This document shows, piece by piece, positions 1 to 8,157 of a stretch of DNA of 64,000 nucleotides (within the stretch, counting starts at the first letter, position 1; the number at the start of each line of letters is the position of its first letter). Position numbers and translations under genes: made by a program. Origin of the DNA: JAWKIW01 sp046331175 (GTDB taxonomy: Bacteria > Actinomycetota > Acidimicrobiia > Acidimicrobiales > Acidimicrobilacustridaceae); assembly GCA_046331175.1 (NCBI GenBank), contig JAXLRI010000005.1:248001-312000 (forward strand), written 5' to 3'. Under the pieces are notes generated by a model. That model ran no database searches. It was not told the origin of the DNA and saw only the letters and a list, made by a program, of their open reading frames with translations.

Positions 1-495
1 CGTGCGGTGGCTCGCCGACGAGCGGTCGAGGATGCGGGTGAGCGTGCGCACCACGTGCTCGTCGTCGTGGAACGCCTCGTGGTGGTAGCCGCTCGGCCCG
101 CTGTGCCGCTTCACGAAGACCTGGTCGGGGGCGTTGACCATGATCTCCCAGACGTCGGGGTCGCCCAGCAGCGGCTCGAGGGGCCCGTACCCGGCCAGGT
201 TGCGCAGGGCCCGCTCGGCGACGAGGTCGTCGTCGGCGAGGTCGATCGGACGTTGGCCCCGGCGGTGCGCGTCGTGCCACTCGGCGATCGCCTCGGCGAT
301 GAGGGAGGCGAGGGCGGTGCGCCCGTCGTCGTCGCCGAGGTCGAGCTGGGCGGCCTTGGCCCGCTCCTGCACGGTGGCCTCGATCTCGGCCAGCGGGGAC
401 GCCGCGGTGAGGTCGGGGCCGACCGGGAGGCGCTCGGTGGCCGGGGCTCGCCGCGTCCGGGCTCGACGATCGCCATCGTCCACGAGCGCGGTCAT
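1..495 (-). CDS. CpaF/TadA-type pilus assembly ATPase, N-terminal part (runs off window)
   Basis: Only the first 165 codons are present; the gene continues beyond position 1. The translation contains GYGPLEPLLGDPDVWEIMV, the N-terminal domain signature of CpaF/TadA secretion ATPases, followed by VNAPDQVFVKR. The Walker boxes lie outside the window. In the known family this hexameric ATPase drives Flp/Tad pilus assembly at the inner face of the membrane. The ATG at 493-495 overlaps the TGA of the upstream CpaE-like gene (ATGA), showing translational coupling. Together with the CpaE-like and SAF-domain genes it forms the start of a tad operon read leftward. Family assignment is firm; the rest of the operon is not visible. 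Confidence 0.82.
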   Translation of the reverse strand, partial: MTALVDDGDRRARTRRAPATERLPVGPDLTAASPLAEIEATVQERAKAAQLDLGDDDGRTALASLIAEAIAEWHDAHRRGQRPIDLADDDLVAERALRNLAGYGPLEPLLGDPDVWEIMVNAPDQVFVKRHSGPSGYHHEAFHDDEHVVRTLTRILDRSSASHRT

Positions 496-1793
496 CCCGT
501 CGCCTCCTGGTCGGTCCACCGACCGAGCGATCCGGGGGCGATCGGCACGGGTGCGATGGCGGTGGCGGGCGCCGCCCGGCGGACCACCTGCTGCACCACC
601 GCCTGGACCCCGGAGGCGGCCGTGTCGGCGAGTCCGGCAGGGAGTGGTCGGCCATCGATGACGAGCTGGTCGAGCCGACGCCGCTCGGGCAGGAAGAGCA
701 CCGGGTTCACCGGATCGGCGCCATCGGGTCGTTCGAGCTCGTGCACGGCCGCAGCGAGCTCGGCGCGGGTTCGACCTGACCGCGGTGCCGCCACGACGCA
801 GGGCAGGATCCGGGCCGGGTCGACGCCGAGCCGGCGGACGTCGCCCAGGAGGCGGACCAGGCGGTGGATCGAGGAGGCCGACGGCCGAGCCGTGACCACG
901 ACGACGTCGGCGGCACGGACGGCGCTGCGGGCCAGGACGTTGCGGTCCTCGACGTCGAGCGATCCGCACTCGCCCTCGCCCTCGAGGTCGCCGTCGCAGT
1001 CGGCGACCACGGCGGTGAAGGCCTGGCGGAGGCCGTCGATCGCCGCCTCGACGGCCCGAGGGCGCAGCACGGTCCAGTCGCGGTGCCGTCGGAGCCCGAG
1101 CAGGACGGCGTACGAGCGCGTGCCGAAGCAGAGCGCCCTGACGTCGTCGGGACCCGGGGCAGGCCCGCGGTGCGCCTCGACCAGCTCCTGCAGGCCGGGC
1201 ACGACGTCGCCGACGTCGTGCAGCAGGCCCTGATCGGCGTCGAGGGCGAGGTCGGCGAGTGCGACCCGCCCCTGGTGGCGGGGATCGACGGCGAGGCCCT
1301 GGGCGATGGCCATGGCCGTCAGGGAGGTGCCCGTGCCCCCGGGGCCGAGCACCGTCACGAGGCGGCCACGCCACCGAGGGGCGTCGGCGTCCGTGGCTCG
1401 CACCGGGGTCGGCGCGTCGACCCTGCGGATCGGCTCGGCGTGCTCGACGAGCACGTCGAGCAGGGTCGGCGGATCGAACGTGGAGGGCAGCACCGCCTGC
1501 GCCCCCAACGCCGCCCACCGGCCGCCATCTCGCTCGTCCACCACCAGGACGGCGGCGCCGGCGTCGTTGGCCTCGGCGACGAGGTCGCGGTCGACGGCTC
1601 CGGTGGCGGCGTCCACGAGCAGGGCGGACAGCGGCTCGGGTCCGGCGAGGTGTGCCCGCAGCTCGCTGACCGACAGGCACTTGCGGAAGTCCAGCGGGAG
1701 GGCGGCCCCGGTCGACCAGCGGCTGACCTCGGCGAACCACGGGGCACGAGGCCGGGCCAGCCCGACCACCACGTACCGATCGGCGCCGCTCAC
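492..1793 (-). CDS. CpaE-like MinD/ParA-family pilus assembly protein
   Basis: 433 residues. An N-terminal receiver-like region (about 1-120) is followed by a P-loop fold of the MinD/ParA/CpaE type. The loop at residues 150-157 reads GPGGTGTS. CpaE and ParA proteins normally carry KGGxGK(S/T) or KGGxGTT; here the signature lysine is proline and the second lysine is threonine, so ATP hydrolysis may be weak or lost. A conserved ADCDGD-like stretch near residue 268 fits the Walker B strand. CpaE proteins localise the Tad machinery at the pole or septum. The gene sits between the SAF-domain gene (39-nt gap) and CpaF (ATGA overlap). Role is inferred from fold and operon. Confidence 0.75.
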   Translation of the reverse strand: MSGADRYVVVGLARPRAPWFAEVSRWSTGAALPLDFRKCLSVSELRAHLAGPEPLSALLVDAATGAVDRDLVAEANDAGAAVLVVDERDGGRWAALGAQAVLPSTFDPPTLLDVLVEHAEPIRRVDAPTPVRATDADAPRWRGRLVTVLGPGGTGTSLTAMAIAQGLAVDPRHQGRVALADLALDADQGLLHDVGDVVPGLQELVEAHRGPAPGPDDVRALCFGTRSYAVLLGLRRHRDWTVLRPRAVEAAIDGLRQAFTAVVADCDGDLEGEGECGSLDVEDRNVLARSAVRAADVVVVTARPSASSIHRLVRLLGDVRRLGVDPARILPCVVAAPRSGRTRAELAAAVHELERPDGADPVNPVLFLPERRRLDQLVIDGRPLPAGLADTAASGVQAVVQQVVRRAAPATAIAPVPIAPGSLGRWTDQEATG

Positions 1794-1832
1794 CGCAGCA
1801 CCGCCGTTCGCCCGATGCCCGCCGGTGGCACC

Positions 1833-2657
1833 TCAGCCCGTCCCGGATCCCGGCCGCACGGTGGTGGTGGGCGTCGACGAGGGTGCGGGGGCGCCTGCGC
1901 TGCCGGCGCTGCGGGCGCCGGTCGGCGTCCGCGCCTCGGGGTCGGGGGTGCCGGGTCCCGGTTCGATGGAGCGGACCAGCGTGACCGCGGCGACCTGGCT
2001 GGCGTGCGCGACGCGCACGACCTCGTCGTCGCTCGGCAGGCCGACGGTGACGGTCACCTTGCCGGCACCGCCGAGCCCACTGCCACGCCCGGCGTCGTCG
2101 ACCCGGATGACCACGGCGCGGCGCGCCACGACCTGGGTGACGGCGGACTCGCCGGACCCGTAGGTCGCCAGGAGGTCGAGGGCCTCCCCGGCCTGCACGG
2201 CACCGTCGAGGGCGCGATCCCGGTCGAGCGAGAACGAGAGGACCCGCCGATCGTCGGGGAGCTGGTCGGCGGCGACCACGCCGGTGTGCACCACGGGGTC
2301 GCCGTCGGCCAGGGCGCTCAGCGCGACGCCGCCGGCGACGTCGTCGACCCGCGCGAAGGTGCGGTCGGCGAGCGCGCCCGGGAGGTCGGCGGTGACGATC
2401 CTCAGGCGGTCGGCGGTCAGGCGCTCGCCGGGAGCGATCGGTCCGTCGGCCACCACCACGGCCCCCTCCGGTCCGTGCTGGCTCGACCGCACCGAGGCGA
2501 AGACGAGCACGGCGGCCGTGGTCACGAGGAGGGCGCCGAGGAGCGCGCGCCCCGACGGCAGCGACCTCGAGGTCCGCAACCCCCGGAGGGCCCCGGCCGG
2601 TCGCTCGTCGCTCGGTGGGCCGGCGGGTGGGAGGGGGGTGGGAGCGGTGAGGGTCAC
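1833..2657 (-). CDS. SAF-domain membrane protein (CpaB-like)
   Basis: A cytoplasmic proline-rich N-terminus is followed by one membrane segment (LLGALLVTTAAVLVFASV) and then an SAF-type domain (GPIAPGERLTADRLRI, later DGDPVVHTGVV). CpaB/RcpC proteins of Tad pili have this layout and help assemble the outer part of the machine. The C-terminus is a low-complexity Pro/Thr/Ser tail. The start is uncertain: GTG at 2655-2657 gives 274 residues; the same frame stays open to another GTG at 2753 (306 residues). Neither has a clear ribosome site. Order (SAF, CpaE, CpaF) supports the Tad assignment. Confidence 0.68.
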   Translation of the reverse strand: MTLTAPTPLPPAGPPSDERPAGALRGLRTSRSLPSGRALLGALLVTTAAVLVFASVRSSQHGPEGAVVVADGPIAPGERLTADRLRIVTADLPGALADRTFARVDDVAGGVALSALADGDPVVHTGVVAADQLPDDRRVLSFSLDRDRALDGAVQAGEALDLLATYGSGESAVTQVVARRAVVIRVDDAGRGSGLGGAGKVTVTVGLPSDDEVVRVAHASQVAAVTLVRSIEPGPGTPDPEARTPTGARSAGSAGAPAPSSTPTTTVRPGSGTG

Positions 2658-2958
2658 GTGCGGAGGCGCCAGGGGGAAGCGGAGCAGCGGCCAGGAGGGA
2701 CGTGCGTGCCGTCGTGCCGCGAGCGGCGACACGTTAGGAACCGCGCCGGGCACTGCTCAAGATGACATTGGACACATGGAAGAACCATGAGAAGTGGCCT
2801 CCGGGCCACGCTGCGCAGCGAAGGGGACGGCCAGCGGTCGGCACGAGACATCCCGCGCGCGCCGCCCCGCAGCCGGTGCGCGACCCGCCGCCCGGTGTGG
2901 TCGGCCGGTGCTGGGACATCGTCTGCATCGAAAGTGTCGAAAAGGGGACGACAGGGAG

Positions 2959-2964
2959 TAGGCT
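2959..2964 (+). promoter_or_regulatory. -10 element TAGGCT of excisionase-family HTH gene
   Basis: TANNNT hexamer 8 nt before the GTG at 2973, so transcription would start about at the start codon (leaderless). TGTCGA 18 nt upstream is a weak -35 candidate. Confidence 0.4.
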
Positions 2965-2972
2965 GGTGGCTC

Positions 2973-3227
2973 GTGACCGCCGAATCCGCCCCCGGCGACC
3001 CCATCCGCTGGCTGAGCACCGCCGACGCCGCGTCCCGCCTCGGCATCACCCCGCGCACCCTCTACCGGTTCATCGACGAGGGCCAGCTGCCGGCCTACCG
3101 GTTCGGTCGGGTGATCCGGCTCAAGGCCGACGAGGTCGACGCCTTCATCGAGTCCTGCCGCATCGAACCCGGCACCCTCGAGCACCTCTACCCCGAGCCC
3201 GCCGGCGAGGGCGACGCCGCCCGCTGA
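2973..3227 (+). CDS. Helix-turn-helix DNA-binding protein, excisionase/MerR-like (BldC-type)
   Basis: 84 residues from GTG 2973. The core WLSTADAASRLGITPRTLYR followed by FIDEGQLPAYRFGRVIRL is the winged HTH of the excisionase/BldC family, and the tail SCRIEPGTLEHLYPE is a conserved actinobacterial ending. The longer open frame from 2787 adds 62 residues of arginine-rich sequence with no domain, so the GTG preceded by a TAGGCT -10 box is preferred. Such stand-alone proteins bind AT-rich or direct-repeat DNA; a transcriptional role is known for BldC but not shown here. It is not next to an integrase, so a phage excisionase role is unlikely. Confidence 0.78.
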   Translation: MTAESAPGDPIRWLSTADAASRLGITPRTLYRFIDEGQLPAYRFGRVIRLKADEVDAFIESCRIEPGTLEHLYPEPAGEGDAAR

Positions 3228-3237
3228 GGCCGGTCCC

Positions 3238-3861
3238 TCAGCCGGTCTCGGGTCCCGTCCAGGGGTCGTCGAGCAGGGTCAGCTCGTCGATCGCTCCGAG
3301 CGCCAGGTGCACCACGGTGCGGTCGTCGCGGCGGAGGGTCACCACGTCGACGCCCACGTGGGCGAGGTCGCCCGACTCGTGGACCGCGCCGGCTCGAGCC
3401 GCCACCCGCACGCCGTCGCCGGCGAGCCCGGACAGCAGCCCGTGCAGGTCGGTGGCCCCCACCGCCGGGCGGGGCGACGGCGGCAGCGACCGGTCGGCGG
3501 CCGACACCGAGACCACCGCTCGGGCCGGCACCAGCGTGCGCGGGCCCGCCGCAGAGGCGACGAGGAGGGCGTCGGTGCCCACCCACTCGATCCAGCCGGC
3601 GAGGCGTCGGCCACCGGTCAGCGCCACCGAGGCGAGGTCCTGGCGCTCGGCGAGGTCGGCGATGGCCCCGAGCAACGTGGCCTCCTCGGCTCGCTGGCGG
3701 GCCAGCGACGAGCGCCGGGCACGCACCCGAGCCGCCTCGTCGGCGCGCGTGGCGGCCAGCCAGGCGTCGGCGCCATCGCTGCGGCCGGCGCGGCGATCGG
3801 CGTCGGGACCGGCGGGGACGGCGCCGCCGGCGTCGTCTGCTGCTCCCGCCCCGCTCGCCAT
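3238..3861 (-). CDS. Conserved hypothetical protein of unknown function
   Basis: 207 residues. The first 35 residues are Ala/Gly/Asp-rich and probably disordered; residues 36-75 form an Arg/Glu-rich helix (RADEAARVRARRSSLARQRA). The C-terminal two thirds alternate short beta-strand segments (LASVALTGGRRLAGWIEWVG, TLVPARAVVSVSA, RDDRTVVHLALGAID) reminiscent of a small barrel that recurs in actinobacterial proteins linked to PhoH clusters, but I cannot name it. It faces the HTH gene tail to tail (10-nt gap) and is divergent from phoH. The ATG at 3861 is used; frames extending upstream to 5031 lie antisense to phoH and are shadows. Confidence 0.6.
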   Translation of the reverse strand: MASGAGAADDAGGAVPAGPDADRRAGRSDGADAWLAATRADEAARVRARRSSLARQRAEEATLLGAIADLAERQDLASVALTGGRRLAGWIEWVGTDALLVASAAGPRTLVPARAVVSVSAADRSLPPSPRPAVGATDLHGLLSGLAGDGVRVAARAGAVHESGDLAHVGVDVVTLRRDDRTVVHLALGAIDELTLLDDPWTGPETG

Positions 3862-4001
3862 GGCGGGGGAGCGTAGAGGTGGCACCCCCGGGCCGCGCAA
3901 GGGCCGGCGCCGGTGATCGGTCGGCGGCCGCCCGGCCTGAGCGGCGGGCCCGTGCCGTCGGCGCGGACCGGAACCCCGGCGGTTCGACAGGCCCGAGTCG
4001 G

Positions 4002-4007
4002 TAGGAT
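4002..4007 (+). promoter_or_regulatory. -10 element TAGGAT of phoH
   Basis: TANNNT box with 10 nt to the ATG at 4018 and no Shine-Dalgarno between them; consistent with a very short or absent leader. Confidence 0.35.
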
Positions 4008-4017
4008 CGGCGCGCTC

Positions 4018-5049
4018 ATGACCGGCACGCAGCTCACCATCAACGTCCCCGGAAACCACCTCATGGTGGGGCTGCTCGGCCAGCGCGACGAGCTGCTGCG
4101 CCTGGTCGAGCGCGCCTTCCCCGAGACCGCCGTGCACGTGCGCGGCAACGAGATCAGCGTCGACGGCCCGTCGGCCGACCAGGCCGCCCGGGTCTTCGAG
4201 GAGCTGGTGCTGCTGCTCGAGCTGGGCCATCCGCTCGAGCCGGCCGCCGTCAGCCGCACCATCGACATGGTGAAGGACGACGAGCGGCCCTCGGAGGTGC
4301 TCACCGCCGAGGTGCTGCGGGCCGGCCGGGGCCGGGCCGTGCGCCCGAAGTCGAGCGGGCAGAAGCGCTACGTCGATGCCATCCGGTCGAACGTGGTCAC
4401 CTTCGCCCTCGGGCCGGCGGGCACCGGCAAGAGCTGGCTGGCGGTGGCCAGCGCCGTCCAGGCCCTGCAGGCCAAGGACGTCGACCGCATCATCCTCACC
4501 CGCCCGGCGGTCGAGGCCGGCGAGCGGCTCGGCTTCCTGCCGGGCGACCTCATGGCCAAGGTCGACCCGTACCTGCGGCCGCTGTACGACGCCCTCCACG
4601 ACATGCTCGGCTCCGACGGCGCCCAGCGCCTGCTCGAGAAGGGCACCGTCGAGGTGGCGCCACTGGCGTTCATGCGGGGCCGCACGCTCAACGACAGCTT
4701 CATCATCCTCGACGAGGCGCAGAACACGACGCCCGAGCAGATGAAGATGTTCCTCACCCGCATCGGCTTCGGGTCCAAGGCGGTCGTCACGGGTGACACC
4801 ACCCAGGTCGACGTCCCGGGCGGCCGCAGCGGTCTGCTCGGCCTCGAGGACGTGCTGGGCGGCATCGAGGGCCTGGCCTTCGTGCACCTGTCGAGCCGCG
4901 ACGTCGTGCGCCACCGCATCGTGCAGGCCATCGTCGACGCCTACGAGCGGGCCGACACCTCGACCCGGTCGCGGTCGGGGCACCCGGGCGCCGAGTCGTC
5001 CGAGCGTGCCGGGTCGGTCGCGCCCGACCAACCGGAGCAGCCCGGCTGA
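4018..5049 (+). CDS. phoH: PhoH-like phosphate-starvation ATPase
   Basis: 343 residues. Walker A GPAGTGKS at residues 132-139 and Walker B IILDEAQN at about 229-236; RPAVEAGERLGFLPGD is the diagnostic PhoH motif. The N-terminal 100 residues form the usual KH-like PhoH extension. PhoH-like ATPases are linked to RNA metabolism and lie beside ybeY in most bacteria, as here: its TGA overlaps the ybeY ATG (TGATG). The C-terminal 35 residues are Ser/Arg/Glu-rich and unstructured. ATG 4018 is chosen over an upstream GTG at 3913 because the extra 35 residues are not conserved in character and a -10-like box lies inside them. Confidence 0.93.
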   Translation: MTGTQLTINVPGNHLMVGLLGQRDELLRLVERAFPETAVHVRGNEISVDGPSADQAARVFEELVLLLELGHPLEPAAVSRTIDMVKDDERPSEVLTAEVLRAGRGRAVRPKSSGQKRYVDAIRSNVVTFALGPAGTGKSWLAVASAVQALQAKDVDRIILTRPAVEAGERLGFLPGDLMAKVDPYLRPLYDALHDMLGSDGAQRLLEKGTVEVAPLAFMRGRTLNDSFIILDEAQNTTPEQMKMFLTRIGFGSKAVVTGDTTQVDVPGGRSGLLGLEDVLGGIEGLAFVHLSSRDVVRHRIVQAIVDAYERADTSTRSRSGHPGAESSERAGSVAPDQPEQPG

Positions 5050-5606
5050 TGGACGCTCCGCCGGCGACGGGCCGCCGGCCGCAGGTGGCGGTCACCGACG
5101 ACCAGGACGACGTGGCGGTCGACGTCGACCGCTGGGCGGCGTTCGCCGCCGACGTGCTCGAGGGGCTGGGCCTCGACGGCTCGGTCGAGCTCGCGGTGGC
5201 GTTCGTCGACGAGGCCACCATCGCCGAGCTGCACCTCGAGCACCTCGACCTCCCCGGCCCCACCGACGTGCTGTCGTTCCCGGTCGACGGCGAGGGGGCG
5301 GCGGCCTCGCTGGTGGCCGCGGTCGATCGGGCTGACGGCTCCCTCGTCGTCGACGGCCTTCCCTCCGGTCCCGAGCCGTGGCTGCTCGGCGACATCGTCA
5401 TCTGCCCCGCCGTGGCGGTGGCGCAGGCGCCCGACCACGCCGGCACCCCTGACGACGAGCTGGCGCTGCTGCTGGTGCACGGCGTGCTGCACCTGCTCGG
5501 CCTCGACCACGCCGACCCCGACGACGCCCAGGTGATGCAGGCGTGGGAGCAAGGGCTCCTGGCCAGGCACCACGGGCGCCTCGCGGGCCACCCCTGGGGG
5601 GCGTGA
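5049..5606 (+). CDS. ybeY: Endoribonuclease YbeY, rRNA maturation factor
   Basis: 185 residues. The zinc site H-x3-H-x5-H is complete in HGVLHLLGLDH (His144, His148, His154), and PTDVLSFP upstream is the other conserved YbeY motif. YbeY is a metal-dependent RNase for 16S rRNA 3' end maturation and ribosome quality control. Translation is coupled to phoH through a 1-nt stop/start overlap, and the next gene starts 1 nt after the stop. The protein has a longer loop between the two motifs than short YbeY proteins. Confidence 0.93.
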   Translation: MDAPPATGRRPQVAVTDDQDDVAVDVDRWAAFAADVLEGLGLDGSVELAVAFVDEATIAELHLEHLDLPGPTDVLSFPVDGEGAAASLVAAVDRADGSLVVDGLPSGPEPWLLGDIVICPAVAVAQAPDHAGTPDDELALLLVHGVLHLLGLDHADPDDAQVMQAWEQGLLARHHGRLAGHPWGA

Positions 5607-5607
5607 C

Positions 5608-6879
5608 GTGGACGGCACCGAGATCGCCCTGCTCGTCGTCATCTTCCTGCTCATCGTCGTGTCGGCCTTCCTCGCCCTGGCCGAGACGGCGCTCACCCGG
5701 ATCAGCCGGGCGCGGGCCGCGTCGTTGGTCGAGGACGGCCGCCACGGGGCGGTCCGGCTGCAGGAGCTGATCGCGCAGCCCGAGCGCTTCCTCAACCCCG
5801 TGCTGCTCGTGGTGCTCGTGTGCCAGGTGGTGCAGGCGGCCCTCACCGGCGTGCTCGCCGACCGGCTCTTCGGCCCGTGGGGCATCGCCGCGGCCACCTT
5901 CGTGAACGTGGTGCTGGTGTTCGTCTTCGCCGAGGCGGCGCCCAAGACGTGGGCCGTGCTCAACCCCGACCGCGCCGCGCTGCTCTCGGCGGCGCCCGTG
6001 TCGGCCCTGGTGCGCTTCCCGCCGGTGCAGCTCCTGTCGCGCGGCCTGATCGGCCTGACCAACGTGATCCTGCCGGGCAAGGGCCTGAAGGAGGGCCCGT
6101 TCGTCTCCGAGGAGGAGCTGCTCGCCCTGGCCGACGTGGCGGTCGAGGAGGAGGTGCTGGAGGAGTCCGAGCGCGAGCTCATCGAGCAGATCATCGAGTT
6201 CGGCGACACGGTGGTGCGCGAGGTGATGGTGCCCCGGCCCGACATGGTCGCCGTGCCCGCCGACTTCCGGGTGGGTGACGTGATGGAGGTCGCCATCCTC
6301 AACGGGCTCAGCCGGCTGCCCGCCTACCGCGACGGCGTCGACGACATCGTCGGTGTGGTGTACGCCAAGGACCTCATGCGGGCCGAGCGCGACGGTCACG
6401 CGACCCTGCCGGTGACGGAGATCGTCCGGGCCGCACGCTTCGTGCCCGAGACCAAGAAGGTCGCCGAGCTGCTGCGCGAGATGCAGGCCGAGCAGTACCA
6501 CCTCGCCCTTGTGGTCGACGAGTACGGCGGGACGGCGGGCCTGGTCACCCTCGAGGACCTCATCGAGGAGCTGGTGGGCGAGATCCGCGACGAGTACGAC
6601 CGGGAGGAGCCCATGGTCGAGCCGCTGGCGACCGGCGGCGTCCGGGTCAACGCCCGCATGCCCGTCGACGAGGTGAACGACCTGCTGCACGCCTCGCTGC
6701 CCGAAGGCGACTGGGACTCCATCGGTGGGCTCGTGCTGCACCTGCTCGGCCACGTGCCGGCCACCGGCGAGGCGGTCGAGGCCGATGGGTGGGAGCTGGT
6801 GGCCGAGAAGGTCCAGGGTCGTCGCATCCGGTCCGTGTGCATCCGATCGCTCGCCGGCAGCCGACCGGGGCGGGACTGA
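5608..6879 (+). CDS. CNNM/CorC (HlyC-type) membrane protein with two CBS domains
   Basis: 423 residues, GTG start one base after ybeY. Residues 1-150 are a DUF21/CNNM transmembrane domain beginning with a hydrophobic segment (IALLVVIFLLIVVSAFLALA) and ALAETALTRIS. Residues about 200-320 are paired CBS domains (VMVPRPDMVAVP; LALVVDEYGGTAGLVTLEDL), and the final 80 residues are the CorC/HlyC C-terminal domain (DWDSIGGLVLHLLGHVP). Relatives take part in Mg2+/Co2+ efflux or regulation. Position between ybeY and era is standard in actinobacteria and other bacteria; the operon is tightly packed. Confidence 0.9.
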   Translation: MDGTEIALLVVIFLLIVVSAFLALAETALTRISRARAASLVEDGRHGAVRLQELIAQPERFLNPVLLVVLVCQVVQAALTGVLADRLFGPWGIAAATFVNVVLVFVFAEAAPKTWAVLNPDRAALLSAAPVSALVRFPPVQLLSRGLIGLTNVILPGKGLKEGPFVSEEELLALADVAVEEEVLEESERELIEQIIEFGDTVVREVMVPRPDMVAVPADFRVGDVMEVAILNGLSRLPAYRDGVDDIVGVVYAKDLMRAERDGHATLPVTEIVRAARFVPETKKVAELLREMQAEQYHLALVVDEYGGTAGLVTLEDLIEELVGEIRDEYDREEPMVEPLATGGVRVNARMPVDEVNDLLHASLPEGDWDSIGGLVLHLLGHVPATGEAVEADGWELVAEKVQGRRIRSVCIRSLAGSRPGRD

Positions 6880-6880
6880 C

Positions 6881-7720
6881 GTGCGCTCCGGCTTCGTGAC
6901 CCTCGCCGGACGTCCCAACGTGGGCAAGTCCACGCTGCTGAACCAGATCCTCGGCACCAAGGTGTCGATCGTGTCCGACAAGCCGCAGACCACCCGGACG
7001 CAGGTGCGGGGGGTGCTGCACCGACCCGACGCCCAGATCGTGTTCGTCGACACGCCCGGCATCCACCGGCCCCGCACCGCCCTCGGCGAGCGGCTCAACA
7101 CGGTGGCCACCGAGAGCCTGGGCGACGTCGACGTCGTGTGCCTCGTCGTCGACGCCACCGCGCCGATCGGTCCGGGCGACCGCTTCATCGCCGAGCGGCT
7201 GCCGCCCGACACCGTCATCGTCGTGAACAAGGTCGACCGGGCCACGCCCGAGCAGGTGCTCGCCCAGCTCGCCCGGGCCGCCGAGCAGCTCGACCTCGGC
7301 GAGTACTACCCGGTCTCGGCCCGCACCGGCGAGGGCGTCGACGCGCTGGTCGACCACCTGATCTCCCGCCTTCCCGAGGGCCCCGCCTACTACCCCGAGG
7401 ACATGGTCACCGACGTCCCGGAGCCCTTCTGGGTGGCCGAGCTCGTGCGCGAGCAGCTGCTGGCCGTCACCCGCGAGGAGCTGCCGCACTCGATCGCCAC
7501 GCGGGTCACCGAGTGGGAGTGGCCCCGCATCCGGGTCGAGATCCTCGTCGAGCGCGAGTCCCAGAAGGGGATGGTGATCGGCAAGGGCGGCGCGGTGCTC
7601 AAGCAGGTGGGCACCCGGGTCCGCCGCCAGCTGCCCGAGGGTGCCTACCTGGAGCTGTTCGTCAAGGTCGACAAGGACTGGCAGCACCGCCCGCAGAGCC
7701 TCGACCGCCTCGGGTTCTGA
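6881..7720 (+). CDS. era: GTPase Era
   Basis: 279 residues from GTG 6881, one base after the previous stop. G1 is GRPNVGKST (residues 10-18), G2 TTRTQVRG, G3 DTPG (about 57-60), G4 NKVD (116-119) and G5 SART. The C-terminal KH domain contains GMVIGKGGAVLKQVG. Era binds the 3' end of 16S rRNA and assists 30S assembly, linking it functionally to ybeY upstream and recO cluster neighbours. An open frame from 6725 overlaps the CorC-type gene and is not the real start. Confidence 0.96.
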   Translation: MRSGFVTLAGRPNVGKSTLLNQILGTKVSIVSDKPQTTRTQVRGVLHRPDAQIVFVDTPGIHRPRTALGERLNTVATESLGDVDVVCLVVDATAPIGPGDRFIAERLPPDTVIVVNKVDRATPEQVLAQLARAAEQLDLGEYYPVSARTGEGVDALVDHLISRLPEGPAYYPEDMVTDVPEPFWVAELVREQLLAVTREELPHSIATRVTEWEWPRIRVEILVERESQKGMVIGKGGAVLKQVGTRVRRQLPEGAYLELFVKVDKDWQHRPQSLDRLGF

Positions 7721-7820
7721 ACCCCCGGACGGGGCGCCGCTGGCGGCCGGAAGCGCCCGGCCTGCGAAGGCTTGACCGGATCTTGAGGCGCTGTTGAGGC
7801 GACCAGCGCCGTTCTTGTCC

Positions 7821-7826
7821 TAGGTT
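7821..7826 (+). promoter_or_regulatory. -10 element TAGGTT, leaderless start
   Basis: TAGGTT exactly 7 nt before the ATG at 7834 with no ribosome site between. Same layout as boxes at 8145, 11503 and 12913. Confidence 0.5.
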
Positions 7827-7833
7827 CGACGCC

Positions 7834-8061
7834 ATGGCGGAAGAGCGACGAGCGATCCACGCGTACCTCACCATCGACGGCCACGACGCCTGGCACCGGG
7901 CGGCCGAGGAGGCCGGGGTCAGCCTCTCGGGGCTGCTCGAGGCGTTGGCGGCCGACCTGCAGGCCCACCCACCCGCCGAGGGTGGCCACGGCCGCTGGGG
8001 CGAGGTCATCCGGGCGGCGCGCAAGATCGACGCCCAGCGGCGCCGTCGCAGCCCCGCCTGA
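7834..8061 (+). CDS. Small conserved protein, possible DNA-binding RHH-like
   Basis: 75 residues. N-terminal half (RAIHAYLTIDGHDAWHRAAE, then GVSLSGLLEALAADL) has the strand-helix-helix spacing of ribbon-helix-helix proteins, with a very basic C-terminus (RKIDAQRRRR). No family can be named with certainty. It lies between era and uppS with its own -10 box seven bases before the ATG, so it is probably transcribed from a leaderless promoter rather than only with era. Confidence 0.6.
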   Translation: MAEERRAIHAYLTIDGHDAWHRAAEEAGVSLSGLLEALAADLQAHPPAEGGHGRWGEVIRAARKIDAQRRRRSPA

Positions 8062-8144
8062 CCTCGTCGTCCGCCCACGGCGCGGCCGGTGACCTCCGGC
8101 CGAGACGGTGTCGTCGCATGGCCAGCGCCCGCGCACCCGGACGA

Positions 8145-8150
8145 TAGGGT
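8145..8150 (+). promoter_or_regulatory. -10 element TAGGGT of uppS, leaderless start
   Basis: TAGGGT, 7 nt, then ATG 8158. It decides the uppS start against an upstream open frame from 8089. Confidence 0.5.
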
Positions 8151-8157
8151 GCGCCTG

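Noticed and set aside
864..2765. Plus-strand open frames of 400-630 codons over the tad genes
   Set aside because: Mirror images of the minus-strand CpaE and SAF genes; no motif, Gly/Arg-rich.
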